NCBI GenBank assembly: GCA_036505295.1
Contig: DASXTQ010000041.1
Span: 13,847 to 77,846, forward strand
Direction: 5' to 3'
From: WS-7 sp036505295
GTDB taxonomy: Bacteria; Eisenbacteria; RBG-16-71-46; SZUA-252
Length of the DNA: 64,000 nt
Shown: one piece after another, positions 1 through 8,405 of the stretch
Layout: each line of letters starts with the position of its first letter
Numbering within the stretch: position 1 is the stretch's first letter
The notes under the pieces: generated by a model
What the model saw: only the letters and a program-made list of their open reading frames with translations
Database searches by the model: none
What the model was told of the DNA's origin: nothing
Translations under genes and position numbers: made by a program

Positions 1-1
1 T

Positions 2-475
2 GGGCTCGACTACTTGCGGAAGGGGAAGCGCGTCGCCGTGCTTCGGACGTTTTCGAAGGTGTACGCGCTCGCGGGGCTCAGGGTCGGTTATGGGTTCTTC
101 TCCCCCGAGCTGGCGTCGCTCGTTCATCGGGTGAGGCTTCCGTTCAACGCGACGAGCGTCGGTCAGGCCGCGGCGCGCGCCAGCCTGCGGGACAAGGTCC
201 AGGTGGAGCGCAGCCGCGCGATGAACGAAGCCGGAAAGCAACTCCTGCTATCCGAGCTTCCGGCGCTGGGTCTCACCCTCACACCGACGTGGGCGAATTT
301 CGTCCTCGCCCGTTTCCCGGGCTCCGCCGTAGACGCCGCGCGCAAGCTCGAGCGCTTGGGGATCATCATCCGCCCCGTCACCTCGTTCGGGCTCCCACCC
401 GAGTACGCGCGGATCAGCGCCGGGACTCGAGCCGAGCTAGAGAGGCTCCTCGACGGACTGCGCCGGATCCTGTGA
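2..475 (+). CDS. hisC: Histidinol-phosphate/aromatic aminotransferase, C-terminal part (5' end outside window)
   Basis: PLP-dependent class I/II aminotransferase. The frame is open from the first bases, so the N-terminal half lies outside the window. The visible part contains the TFSKVYALAGLRVGYG motif, where the Lys is the expected PLP Schiff-base residue, and a typical small C-terminal domain ending ISAGTRAELERLLDGL. The family converts imidazole-acetol phosphate to histidinol phosphate; several members also transaminate prephenate or aromatic keto acids. It overlaps tyrA by a GTGA junction, so a role in Phe/Tyr synthesis is as plausible as histidine synthesis. Family call is firm; substrate is inferred. 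Confidence 0.85.
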   Translation, partial: GLDYLRKGKRVAVLRTFSKVYALAGLRVGYGFFSPELASLVHRVRLPFNATSVGQAAARASLRDKVQVERSRAMNEAGKQLLLSELPALGLTLTPTWANFVLARFPGSAVDAARKLERLGIIIRPVTSFGLPPEYARISAGTRAELERLLDGLRRIL

Positions 476-1326
476 CGCCGCGGGTCATCGCGATTCACGG
501 GCTCGGGCTGATCGGGGGATCGCTGGGTCTGGCACTCCGCGCGCGGCCGGACCCACCGCGCGTCCTGGGCTACGACGTCGATTCCGACACGGCACGTATG
601 GCCTACGAGCGCGGTGCCGTGGACGCATTGCTTTCCACTCCGGAAATGCCGGATCCCGACACGGAGATCGTGGTCACCGCCGTTCCGCCGCGAGTCGCGG
701 TGGCGCTCGTTCCGCGCCTCGCGGACGCGATGCCACGGGCGGCGGTCCTGACAGATTTGTCGAGCGTCATGCTTCCCGCTCTGACCTCGGTGTCGGCCAA
801 GCCTGAAACGAGGCGTCGGTTCGTCGGGTCGCACCCGTTGTGCGGCTCCGAGCAGGGGGGGATTCGCGCGGCACGCGGGGATCTCTACCGGGGCGCACCG
901 GTCATCATCGGGGCGCCTCTCGATCCGGGATCTCCGGCCGAGCGCGTCGGCGCGCTGTGGAGCTCGGTCGGAGCGCGTCCATCCGCGATGGCACCGGCGC
1001 TGCACGACGCGCTCGTCGCGCTCACAAGCCACCTCCCGCAGGTGGCCTCGACCGGGCTGGTGAGGACGCTCCGGCGCACGGGGAACCTGACCGGGATGCT
1101 GGCCCAGGGCGCTGGTCCCGGGCTCAAGGACATGTCGCGGCTCGCCGCGTCGCCCGCCGATCTCTGGTTCGAAATCCTGACCTTGAACGCGGACAAGGTG
1201 ACCCCCGCCCTCGAGCTCTTCGAGCGCGAGATTCGCGGATTGCGCCAGGCCATCGAGCGCAAAGACCCCGCGCTTCGCACGCTCCTTGAGGAGGCGCGTG
1301 AGTTTCGCCGGGAGATCGCTCCGTGA
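472..1326 (+). CDS. tyrA: Prephenate dehydrogenase
   Basis: Oxidatively decarboxylates prephenate to 4-hydroxyphenylpyruvate in tyrosine synthesis. About 284 residues. An NAD(P)-binding Rossmann motif GLGLIGGSLG lies near residues 10-19, and the SHPLCGSEQGG stretch matches the conserved family substrate site. The C-terminal half is helical, as in the family. There is no chorismate mutase or clear ACT domain. GTG at 472 was chosen because it gives a natural N-terminus (TPRVIAIHG) and overlaps the hisC stop as GTGA; the frame is open further upstream, but that part lies inside hisC. The stop overlaps the aroA start, indicating translational coupling. Confidence 0.9.
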   Translation: MTPRVIAIHGLGLIGGSLGLALRARPDPPRVLGYDVDSDTARMAYERGAVDALLSTPEMPDPDTEIVVTAVPPRVAVALVPRLADAMPRAAVLTDLSSVMLPALTSVSAKPETRRRFVGSHPLCGSEQGGIRAARGDLYRGAPVIIGAPLDPGSPAERVGALWSSVGARPSAMAPALHDALVALTSHLPQVASTGLVRTLRRTGNLTGMLAQGAGPGLKDMSRLAASPADLWFEILTLNADKVTPALELFEREIRGLRQAIERKDPALRTLLEEAREFRREIAP

Positions 1327-2606
1327 CCCGGGCCCGCGTGGCGCCGCGGGGCCCGCTCCACGGCGAGACCCGGGTTCCGGGTGATAAGTCGATCACGCAA
1401 CGAGCGATCCTCCTCGGAGCTCTGGCGCCCGGCACGACGCGGATCCGCGGGGCGAACCCGGGGGCCGACGCCAGGGCCGCGCTCGGTATCGTGCGGCAGC
1501 TCGGGGTCCGCGTCACCGCTTCGGCGAAAGAGGGCGTCTTGATCCGCGGCGGAGAGCTCCGCGAGAGCGACCGGGTTTTCGACGCTCGAAACTCGGGGAC
1601 GGCGCTCCGGCTCGCGACGGGAATTCTGGCAGCCCAGCCCTTTCTATCGATCCTGACCGGGGATTCGTCCTTGCGTCGACGCCCGGTGGCCCGGGTCATC
1701 GAGCCGCTCCGCGCGCTGGGTGCCGAGCTTACGGCGCGGCAGAACGATCGATATCCGCCGGTCGTCGTGCGCGGCCGTACGCTTCAAGGCGCCGCGGTTC
1801 TGACGGCGGTCCCGAGCGCCCAGGTCAAGAGCGCGGTGCTCCTCGCCGGCATCCAGGGGCACGGCGTCACTTCGGTGCGCGAATCGGCGCCTACGCGCGA
1901 CCACACCGAGCGCATGCTGCCGCTCTTCGGCGCCCCGGTCGAGCGGGACGCGATGTCGACGCGGGTCCGCGGCCCGGCCGCCCTCCACGGGGCCGAGATC
2001 GACGTGCCGGGGGATTTCTCCGCGGCCGCGTTCCTTCTCGCCGCCGCAGCCATCGTCCGCGGATCGGACGTCACGATCCGGGGCGTCGGCGTCAATCCGA
2101 CGCGAATCGCCTTCCTGGACCACCTCGCGCGCATCGGCGCCCGCGTGGAACGCGGAAACGACCGTCTGGCCTCGGAGGAGCCGGTCGCCGACCTGCGCGT
2201 GCGTGCGGGTGCGCTCCGCGGGGTGCGTCTCGCCCCGGGTGGCGCGCCGGGGTTGATCGACGAGCTCCCGCTCGTGGCCATCCTCGCCGCGTTCGCGGAA
2301 GGGAAGACCGTCGTACGGGGCGCGGAGGAACTGCGGGTCAAGGAATCGGATCGGATCGGCGCGGTGGCCGCGGGCCTTCAAGCGATGGGTGTCGACGTGG
2401 ACGTGCACGCGGACGGCTGGACGATCCATGGGAAGGGGGGCCGCCTCCGCGGCGGAACCGTCGACGCGGGGGGAGACCACCGCATCGCGATGGCATTTCT
2501 GGTCGCGGGGCTTGCGGCGCGGGAAGGCGTCACCCTGTTGGGCGCGGAGTCCTCGAGCGTTTCCGACCCGGGATTCTTGAGCCGTCTGCGGAGCCTTGTG
2601 CGTTGA
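1323..2606 (+). CDS. aroA: 3-phosphoshikimate 1-carboxyvinyltransferase (EPSP synthase)
   Basis: Sixth step of the shikimate pathway: transfers enolpyruvyl from PEP to shikimate-3-phosphate. 427 residues, normal length. Family motifs are PGDKSITQRA near the N-terminus (the Lys binds PEP/S3P), NSGTALRLATG, and ELRVKESDRI in the second domain, followed by GGDHRIAMAF. GTG start overlaps the tyrA stop (GTGA), and the stop overlaps the TTG of the cmk-plsC fusion. The tyrA-aroA-cmk order is common in bacteria and supports a single transcript. Confidence 0.95.
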   Translation: MTRARVAPRGPLHGETRVPGDKSITQRAILLGALAPGTTRIRGANPGADARAALGIVRQLGVRVTASAKEGVLIRGGELRESDRVFDARNSGTALRLATGILAAQPFLSILTGDSSLRRRPVARVIEPLRALGAELTARQNDRYPPVVVRGRTLQGAAVLTAVPSAQVKSAVLLAGIQGHGVTSVRESAPTRDHTERMLPLFGAPVERDAMSTRVRGPAALHGAEIDVPGDFSAAAFLLAAAAIVRGSDVTIRGVGVNPTRIAFLDHLARIGARVERGNDRLASEEPVADLRVRAGALRGVRLAPGGAPGLIDELPLVAILAAFAEGKTVVRGAEELRVKESDRIGAVAAGLQAMGVDVDVHADGWTIHGKGGRLRGGTVDAGGDHRIAMAFLVAGLAAREGVTLLGAESSSVSDPGFLSRLRSLVR

Positions 2607-3898
2607 GGCCGTTCGTGCTCGCGATCGACGGACCCGCGGGTGCGGGAAAGAGCACGACCGCCCGAGGCGTCGCCAAGCGGCTGGGCCTCCTGCACGTCGA
2701 TTCGGGTGCGATGTACCGGGGCGTTGCGTTGCTCGCTCTGCGCCGGGGGATCCCCCTCGCGGACGAATCCGCGCTGGTGGAGATGGTCGCCGGGGCCCGG
2801 TTCACGCCGAGCCCCGACGGGATGCTCCTGGACGGCGCGTCCATTGAGGATTCGATCCGGACCGCGGAGGCAGGCGAATCCGCGTCGCGGGTGGCGCTCC
2901 ATCCGGAGCTCCGCCGAAGGCTCGTCTCCATCCAGCGCTCGTTCGCGCAGGGCCCCGGCCTGGTCATGGAGGGGCGCGACATCGGGACCGTGGTCTTTCC
3001 GGACGCGGATCTGAAGATTTTCATCTCGGCCAGCGCCGAAGCACGGGCCGAGCGGCGTTATCTCGAGCTTCGGACCAAGGGGGCGAATCCCGATCGGGAC
3101 TCGATCGTGGAGGCAATCCGTGAGCGGGACCGGCGGGACACCGAACGCGAGACAAGCCCGCTCGTGCGCGCTCCCGATGCGATCCTGCTCGATACCACGC
3201 GCATCGGCCCCGAGGAGCAGGTCGCGCTCGCCGCGCGCTGGGTTGAGCTCGCGCGCGGACGCCCGGACCGGGGGACCCTGGTGTATCGGTTCGGCAGCGG
3301 ATTCGCCCAGGCCTTCGCCCGGGTCTTCCTCGACTTCCACGTCGAGGGGTTGGAACGAATTCCGCGCAAAGGTCCCTTGATCGTGGCGTGCAACCACATC
3401 TCCTTTTGGGACCCGCCCTTGGTCGGATCCTCCATCCCCAGGCCCGTCGCCTTCGTGGCGAAGGCCGAACTATTCGATAATCCCCTGTTCGGGGCCCTGA
3501 TCCGGTCGTATAATGCCATCCCGATTCATCGGGGGCCGCAGGCCCGCACCGGGCTCCGCGGGGCAGAGGAAGTTCTGTCCGCGGGGGGAGCCGTCCTTAT
3601 TTTTCCTGAGGGGACGCGGAACAAGAGCGGTACGCTCATGCCCCCTCGAGCCGGGGTGGGGCGTCTGTCGGCGGCCACAAGGTCTCCGGTATTGCCCGCG
3701 TGCATCACAGGCTCAAATCAAATCCGTCGCTCGATCATGCGGCAGGTTCCGATCCGGATCACGTTCGGCTCGCCGGTGATGCCTCCCGGCTCGGGCCAAC
3801 GGGAAGAAGCGCGCGCGTTCGCCCGACAGATCATGGATATGATCGGGGCGTTGCGCGAGGACCAGGAGAAACGACATGGACGTGATCGTCGCCGATAA
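2603..3898 (+). CDS. cmk-plsC: Fused cytidylate kinase / 1-acylglycerol-3-phosphate acyltransferase
   Basis: One uninterrupted 431-codon frame carries two enzymes. Residues 1 to about 215 are a CMP/dCMP kinase with P-loop GPAGAGKS (10-17), DSGAMYRG and the GRDIGTVVFP motif. From about residue 230 there is a PlsC-type acyltransferase: NHISFWD gives the catalytic H265-x4-D270, and FPEGTRNKSG is the substrate-binding block. The first half phosphorylates CMP; the second would acylate lysophosphatidate to phosphatidate at the membrane. The separate cmk-plsC-ispH-rpsA order occurs in other bacteria, so the fusion probably arose by loss of a stop. TTG start overlaps the aroA stop; the next gene overlaps by 23 bases. 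Confidence 0.92.
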   Translation: MRPFVLAIDGPAGAGKSTTARGVAKRLGLLHVDSGAMYRGVALLALRRGIPLADESALVEMVAGARFTPSPDGMLLDGASIEDSIRTAEAGESASRVALHPELRRRLVSIQRSFAQGPGLVMEGRDIGTVVFPDADLKIFISASAEARAERRYLELRTKGANPDRDSIVEAIRERDRRDTERETSPLVRAPDAILLDTTRIGPEEQVALAARWVELARGRPDRGTLVYRFGSGFAQAFARVFLDFHVEGLERIPRKGPLIVACNHISFWDPPLVGSSIPRPVAFVAKAELFDNPLFGALIRSYNAIPIHRGPQARTGLRGAEEVLSAGGAVLIFPEGTRNKSGTLMPPRAGVGRLSAATRSPVLPACITGSNQIRRSIMRQVPIRITFGSPVMPPGSGQREEARAFARQIMDMIGALREDQEKRHGRDRRR

Positions 3899-4733
3899 CG
3901 CCGGCTTCTGCTTCGGGGTGAAACGCGCGATCAAGATGGCGAACGACACCATGGACCAGGCCGGAATGCGTGTGAAATCGCTCGGGTCCCTGATCCACAA
4001 CCCGCAGGTCGTCAATTCTTTCCGCGAGCGTGGGCTGGAAGTCGTGGGAGATCTCGACAGCGTGGATCCCGAGGACACCGTCATCATCCGATCCCACGGG
4101 GTCGGTCCGGAGTTGAAGCAGGACGCGGCGGAGCGTGGGCTCAAGGTCGTGGACACGACGTGCCCCTTCGTTACCAAGGCACAGCAGTACGCGGCCAAGC
4201 TCATCACCGACGGCTACAAGGTCGTCATGATCGGGGACAAGGATCATCCCGAGGTGATCGGCGTGGTCGCGTACACGCAGAATCGCGCGATCGTGATCAA
4301 CACGGTCACCGAGGCGGAGAACCTCAAGTTCATCCCGCGAATGGGGGTGGTGTTTCAGACGACCCATTCGATCGGGCACGTCCAGGAGGTCGTGGGCGCT
4401 CTCCTGAAGCGCGGCAAGGAAGTGCGCGTATTCAACACGCTTTGCGGGGCGACGACTTCGATGCAGAAGACCGCGATCGAGCTTTCGTCGGAAGTGGAGG
4501 CGATGGTGATCGTGGGAGGGCGTCAGAGCGCGAACACGGCGCAGCTCGCGGAGGTCTGCCGCAAGGTGAATCCGCGGGTGCTCCAGATCGAGTCCGCGGA
4601 TGAAATCCAGGAGGACTGGTTCCAGGGATTGTCCCGGGTCGGCGTTTCCGCGGGGGCTTCCACGCCCGACGAGGTCATCGCCGAGGTTGTGGACCGGATT
4701 ACGCGCATCGAGCCGAGCCCCGCGGGGGCTTGA
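3876..4733 (+). CDS. ispH: 4-hydroxy-3-methylbut-2-enyl diphosphate reductase
   Basis: Last step of the MEP isoprenoid pathway: an iron-sulfur enzyme reduces HMBPP to IPP and DMAPP. 285 residues. The three cluster cysteines are visible at about C12 (GFCFGVKRA), C96 (DTTCPFV) and C190 (NTLCGATT). The ATG start lies inside the end of the cmk-plsC frame, a 23-base overlap. Known in other bacteria as lytB, commonly beside cmk and rpsA as here. Confidence 0.95.
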   Translation: MDVIVADNAGFCFGVKRAIKMANDTMDQAGMRVKSLGSLIHNPQVVNSFRERGLEVVGDLDSVDPEDTVIIRSHGVGPELKQDAAERGLKVVDTTCPFVTKAQQYAAKLITDGYKVVMIGDKDHPEVIGVVAYTQNRAIVINTVTEAENLKFIPRMGVVFQTTHSIGHVQEVVGALLKRGKEVRVFNTLCGATTSMQKTAIELSSEVEAMVIVGGRQSANTAQLAEVCRKVNPRVLQIESADEIQEDWFQGLSRVGVSAGASTPDEVIAEVVDRITRIEPSPAGA

Positions 4734-4795
4734 ATCAGGCACCACCGGCCTGCACGGCCGAATTTCATAGAAGAAGCAAGGGGGAACACCAACGA

Positions 4796-6664
4796 ATGGT
4801 TCGACGTCATGAAGAGGATGTGGACGTAAAGGACGAGTCGGCGGAGGACGCCGAGGTCGAGACGAAGCCCCGTAAGCGCAAGCCGCAGACGAGGCTCATC
4901 CATGAGGAAAGCGGCGATGAGGGCACGGTCACCGCCGTCGGCACCCAGGAGCTCGATCCCGACGAAGACTCCGCGGACATGATGGGGCAGTGGCTCCAGC
5001 TCTACGAGGACTCGCTCAAGGATCTCGAAGAGGGGGAGATCGTCCGGGGCCGCGTCCTCAAGATCGACGACAAGGAAGTCACCGTGGACGTCGGGTTCAA
5101 GTCCGAAGGCGTGATCCCTGTCGAGGAATTCCCGGATCTTGAAGGGGTGAAGGTCGGAGACGAGATCGAGGTTTTCCTCGAGAAGACCGAGAATCAAGAC
5201 GGCCTCGTCGTGCTTTCCAAGCAGCGGGCCGATTTCGTAAAGGTGTGGGACCGCGTGAAGACGGCCGCGGACCAGGGGCAGCTCGTGGAAGGAAAGCTGG
5301 TCCGGAAGATCAAGGGCGGAGTCGTGGTCGATCTCTACGGGGTGGAGGCATTCCTCCCGGGATCGCAGATCGCGCTCCGCCAGGTGCAGAACGTGGACTC
5401 CCTGATCGGCCAGGGGATGGAGTTCAAGATCATCAAGCTCAACAAGAGGCGCCGGAATATCGTCGTCTCTCGTCGGGCCGTCCTCGAGGAGCATCGAGCC
5501 AAGCAAAAGAGCGAAATCATTCAGGAGCTGGCCAAAGACCAGATCCGCGAGGGCGTGGTGAAGAACATCACCGATTTCGGCGCCTTTGTGGACCTAGGCG
5601 GTATCGACGGCCTCCTGCATATCACCGACATGTCCTGGGGGCGCGTGAGCCACCCCTCCGAGCTGGTCTCGATCGGCGAGAAGGTCAAAGTGAAGGTCCT
5701 CTCGTTCGACCCCGAGAAGGAGCGGATCTCGCTCGGCATGAAGCAGCTTACGCCGTACCCGTGGGAGGACGTCGACAAGCGGTATCAGGTCGCTCAAAAG
5801 GTCAAAGGCAAGGTGGTCTCGATCACCGATTACGGCGCCTTCGTCGAGCTGGAAAAGGGCATCGAGGGGCTCATCCATATCTCGGAGATGTCCTGGACGC
5901 GGCACGTGAGGCATCCTTCGAAGGTCGTCGCGATCGGCGATCAGATCGAAGCGGTGATTCTCAAGATCGACAAGGAAAACGAGAAGATCTCGCTCGGCTT
6001 GAAGCAGACCGAGCCGGATCCGTGGCTCACGCTCGATCAGCGGTTCCCGATCGGCACCAAGCTGACCGGAAAGGTCCGGAACCTGACCAACTTCGGCGCC
6101 TTCGTTGAAATCGAGGAGGGAATCGACGGCCTCGTCCACATCAGCGATATGTCGTGGACCCGGCGCGTCGTGCACCCCAGCGAGGTGTTGAAGAAAGGGG
6201 ACAAGGTCGACGTCGTGGTCCTCTCGATCGACAAGGACGCGCGCAGAATCTCTCTCGGCTTGAAACAGGTGAGCGAGGATCCGTGGCCTACGCTCGCTGA
6301 AAAGTACATTCCGGACCTGATCGTGAAGGGGAACGTGGTTCGCCTCCTGGATCGCGGCGTGATCGTGGATCTGGAGGAAGGCCTCGAGGGCTTCATCCCG
6401 CTCTCCCAGCTGGGAGTGGACGGGCTCAAGAAGCCGGCGGACAGCTTCAAGGTCGGGGACGAAATGAACCTCAAGGTCACCCGCGTGGACACGCAGGCGC
6501 ATCGGATCATCCTCAGCGTCCGCGCCTGGCTTGCCGATCAGCCCCAACCGGTTCAGGCGGAGTTTCAGTCCAAGTTCAAGCCGAACCCGTCCGCGGAATC
6601 CTCCACCGAGGAGACCGTCGTGGTCGAGGCCGAGGAGACCGGGGACCCGGCAGCCGAGTTTTGA
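4796..6664 (+). CDS. rpsA: 30S ribosomal protein S1
   Basis: Binds mRNA and helps initiation on the 30S subunit. With the ATG at 4796 the protein has 622 residues. That start is preferred because AAGGGGGAA lies just upstream; a TTG at 4730 in the same frame overlaps ispH and adds an unconserved tail. Six S1 (OB-fold) repeats begin near residues 77, 161, 249, 335, 421 and 508; repeats 3-5 are most alike (GAFVDLGGIDGLLHI, GAFVELEKGIEGLIHI, GAFVEIEEGIDGLVHI). About 75 highly charged residues precede repeat 1, and an acidic tail ends the protein. A strong terminator follows immediately. Confidence 0.95.
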   Translation: MVRRHEEDVDVKDESAEDAEVETKPRKRKPQTRLIHEESGDEGTVTAVGTQELDPDEDSADMMGQWLQLYEDSLKDLEEGEIVRGRVLKIDDKEVTVDVGFKSEGVIPVEEFPDLEGVKVGDEIEVFLEKTENQDGLVVLSKQRADFVKVWDRVKTAADQGQLVEGKLVRKIKGGVVVDLYGVEAFLPGSQIALRQVQNVDSLIGQGMEFKIIKLNKRRRNIVVSRRAVLEEHRAKQKSEIIQELAKDQIREGVVKNITDFGAFVDLGGIDGLLHITDMSWGRVSHPSELVSIGEKVKVKVLSFDPEKERISLGMKQLTPYPWEDVDKRYQVAQKVKGKVVSITDYGAFVELEKGIEGLIHISEMSWTRHVRHPSKVVAIGDQIEAVILKIDKENEKISLGLKQTEPDPWLTLDQRFPIGTKLTGKVRNLTNFGAFVEIEEGIDGLVHISDMSWTRRVVHPSEVLKKGDKVDVVVLSIDKDARRISLGLKQVSEDPWPTLAEKYIPDLIVKGNVVRLLDRGVIVDLEEGLEGFIPLSQLGVDGLKKPADSFKVGDEMNLKVTRVDTQAHRIILSVRAWLADQPQPVQAEFQSKFKPNPSAESSTEETVVVEAEETGDPAAEF

Positions 6665-6670
6665 CGTGAG

Positions 6671-8011
6671 ATGACGGACGTCACGATTTCGCCCGAGGGG
6701 TCGCCCAAGGCCCCTCGGGTTTCTTTTTGGACGCTGGGGTGCCGCTTGAATCAGTACGACACCGCGGCGATCCGGGGCCGAATCCTGGATTCGGGGTGCA
6801 GCGAAGTTCCCGCCGGCTCGCCCGATGCGGACATCATCTTCGTGAACACGTGCACGGTCACCGCGCGCGCCGACCAGGAGGCCCGCCAGCTCATCCGGAA
6901 GATTCACCGCTCGCAGCCTGGGGCGAAGATCGTGGTGACCGGCTGCTACGCGCAGCGAGCCCCGGAGGAGCTCCGGCCGCTCGCGGGAGTGACTGCGGTC
7001 CTGGGCTCCGCCGAGCGCGACGAACCGGAAACTCTGATGCGTGCGATCCGCTCCAGAGCGCCCTTCGTTCACGTGGGCGCGGGGCGGGAGATCCGCGAGT
7101 TCAAGACCGCCGCGCCCGTCCTGGTCGGGCGCTCGCGCGCCCTTCTCAAGATCCAGGACGGCTGCGACTCCTTCTGTTCCTTTTGTATCGTCCCCTACGT
7201 GCGCGGGCGGGGCCGTAGCCTCCCACACGAGGAGGTCCTGGCGCGCGCGCGAAGGCTTCTTCATGCGGGTTTCACCGAGATCGTGCTCACCGGTGCGGAC
7301 CTCGGCAGCTATGGCCGCGACCAGGGGGAGACCAACGCTCTCACGCGGCTCGTCGAGGCGCTCCTCGACTTGGGCGGCCGGCACAGGATCCGCCTCTCGT
7401 CGATCGAGCCCAACAAGGTGGACCGGACCCTGGCGGGGCTCATCGGCAGCGAGCCGCGGCTCTGCCGGCACCTCCACGCGCCGCTCCAGAGCGGCTCGAC
7501 TCGGGTCTTGCGCGCGATGCGGCGCGGCTACACTCCGGAGGAGTATGCAGCCCTCGTATCGGGGGTATCGGCGCGCGGGCCGGTCGGCATCGGAGCGGAC
7601 GTGATCGTGGGCTTTCCAGGCGAGAGCGAAACGGAGTTTCAAGAGACGTACGACTTCCTCGAGAACCTGCCGATCACGTTCCTTCACGTGTTTCGCTATT
7701 CGCAGCGGCCGGGCACGGCAGCCGCGCGCTTGGGGGCCGGCGGGCACGACGGTAGCGTCCGGGAGCGCTCGGAGCGGCTGCGCGCCATGGGGGAAGCGAA
7801 GTCCGAGGCCTTCCGCCGTTCCCTCATCGGCTCGACACTTCCGGTCGTGATGGAATCGGGGCGCGGAAGCCGTGGGCCGATCGCCATGAGCGACGTGTAC
7901 GTCCCGGTCGAGCTTGATCGCGATCCGGAACGACGCGGTGGAATCCAAACGGTCCGCATCGAAGGCGTGTCCGGCGTCCGCCTCGCGGGGTCTCTCGCAG
8001 CAACGGGTTGA
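6671..8011 (+). CDS. mtaB: tRNA (t6A37) methylthiotransferase, MtaB type
   Basis: Radical-SAM methylthiotransferase that converts t6A37 to ms2t6A37 in tRNAs reading ANN codons. 446 residues. The N-terminal UPF0004 domain starts with TLGCRLNQYDT, the form typical of MtaB rather than MiaB or RimO, and contains further cluster cysteines (NTCTVTARADQEARQ, TGCYAQR). The radical-SAM cluster is C165-x3-C169-x2-C172 in DGCDSFCSFC. The C-terminus resembles a weak TRAM region. ATG 6671 is the only start keeping the first cluster Cys; the first 17 codons coincide with the rpsA terminator hairpin. Confidence 0.9.
   Translation: MTDVTISPEGSPKAPRVSFWTLGCRLNQYDTAAIRGRILDSGCSEVPAGSPDADIIFVNTCTVTARADQEARQLIRKIHRSQPGAKIVVTGCYAQRAPEELRPLAGVTAVLGSAERDEPETLMRAIRSRAPFVHVGAGREIREFKTAAPVLVGRSRALLKIQDGCDSFCSFCIVPYVRGRGRSLPHEEVLARARRLLHAGFTEIVLTGADLGSYGRDQGETNALTRLVEALLDLGGRHRIRLSSIEPNKVDRTLAGLIGSEPRLCRHLHAPLQSGSTRVLRAMRRGYTPEEYAALVSGVSARGPVGIGADVIVGFPGESETEFQETYDFLENLPITFLHVFRYSQRPGTAAARLGAGGHDGSVRERSERLRAMGEAKSEAFRRSLIGSTLPVVMESGRGSRGPIAMSDVYVPVELDRDPERRGGIQTVRIEGVSGVRLAGSLAATG
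6692..6728 (+). terminator. Intrinsic terminator after rpsA, embedded in the start of mtaB
   Basis: CCCGAGGGG (6692-6700) and CCCCTCGGG (6711-6719) form a perfect 9-bp stem with a 10-base loop, followed by TTTCTTTTT (6720-6728). This is the expected shape of a Rho-independent terminator. It lies 28 bases past the rpsA stop, inside roughly codons 8-20 of the apparent mtaB frame. It probably limits readthrough from the highly expressed rpsA into mtaB. Confidence 0.75.
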
Positions 8012-8078
8012 CCCTCCCGCCGGAGGCCGATATCCTCCGACCGGAATCCGAAACGCCCCATCCCGGGAGGGGACGCTC

Positions 8079-8405
8079 ATGTGGATTCTCAGAAATCTCA
8101 TCTGGCTTCTGATCATGATTGCGGTTGTGGGATTCGCGATTCTGAACGTGAACGGGCGCGTCACGGAGGTCAAGCTCCCGGGTGCCGCCTATGTGGACCT
8201 TCCTCTGACCCTGGTCCTGTTCGGCGCGTTCGTCCTGGGCATGTTCCTCGCGTTCGTCATGACCTCGGTTCATTACCTGAAGGGCAGAGCCGCGATCGGC
8301 CGCCTCGCCCGTGAGAATCAGAGCCTGAAGGAAGAGCTTCGCGCCCTTCGCAACCTTCCCCTTGAGGACATGAGGCTCGGCGAGGGCAAAGGGGACAAGG
8401 ACTGA
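8079..8405 (+). CDS. lapA: LapA-like inner-membrane protein (DUF1049)
   Basis: 108 residues. Two hydrophobic segments (about 4-24 and 43-65) are followed by a short cytoplasmic coiled-coil tail (IGRLARENQSLKEELRALRN), the layout of LapA/YciS. In E. coli LapA works with LapB to control lipopolysaccharide synthesis through LpxC turnover. The ATG at 8079 follows GGGAGGGGA; the open frame extends upstream but only through non-conserved sequence. The stop overlaps the lapB ATG (TGATG), so the pair is coupled. The family call rests on topology and neighbour; sequence conservation in this family is low. Confidence 0.8.
   Translation: MWILRNLIWLLIMIAVVGFAILNVNGRVTEVKLPGAAYVDLPLTLVLFGAFVLGMFLAFVMTSVHYLKGRAAIGRLARENQSLKEELRALRNLPLEDMRLGEGKGDKD

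Noticed and set aside
4730..4795. rpsA start at TTG 4730
   Set aside because: No ribosome-binding site and overlap with ispH; ATG 4796 has AAGGGGGAA upstream.
5594..8173. Very long open frame on the minus strand (about 860 codons) opposite rpsA and mtaB
   Set aside because: It has no conserved domain, and both plus-strand genes are unmistakable. Long antisense frames are expected by chance in such GC-rich coding DNA.
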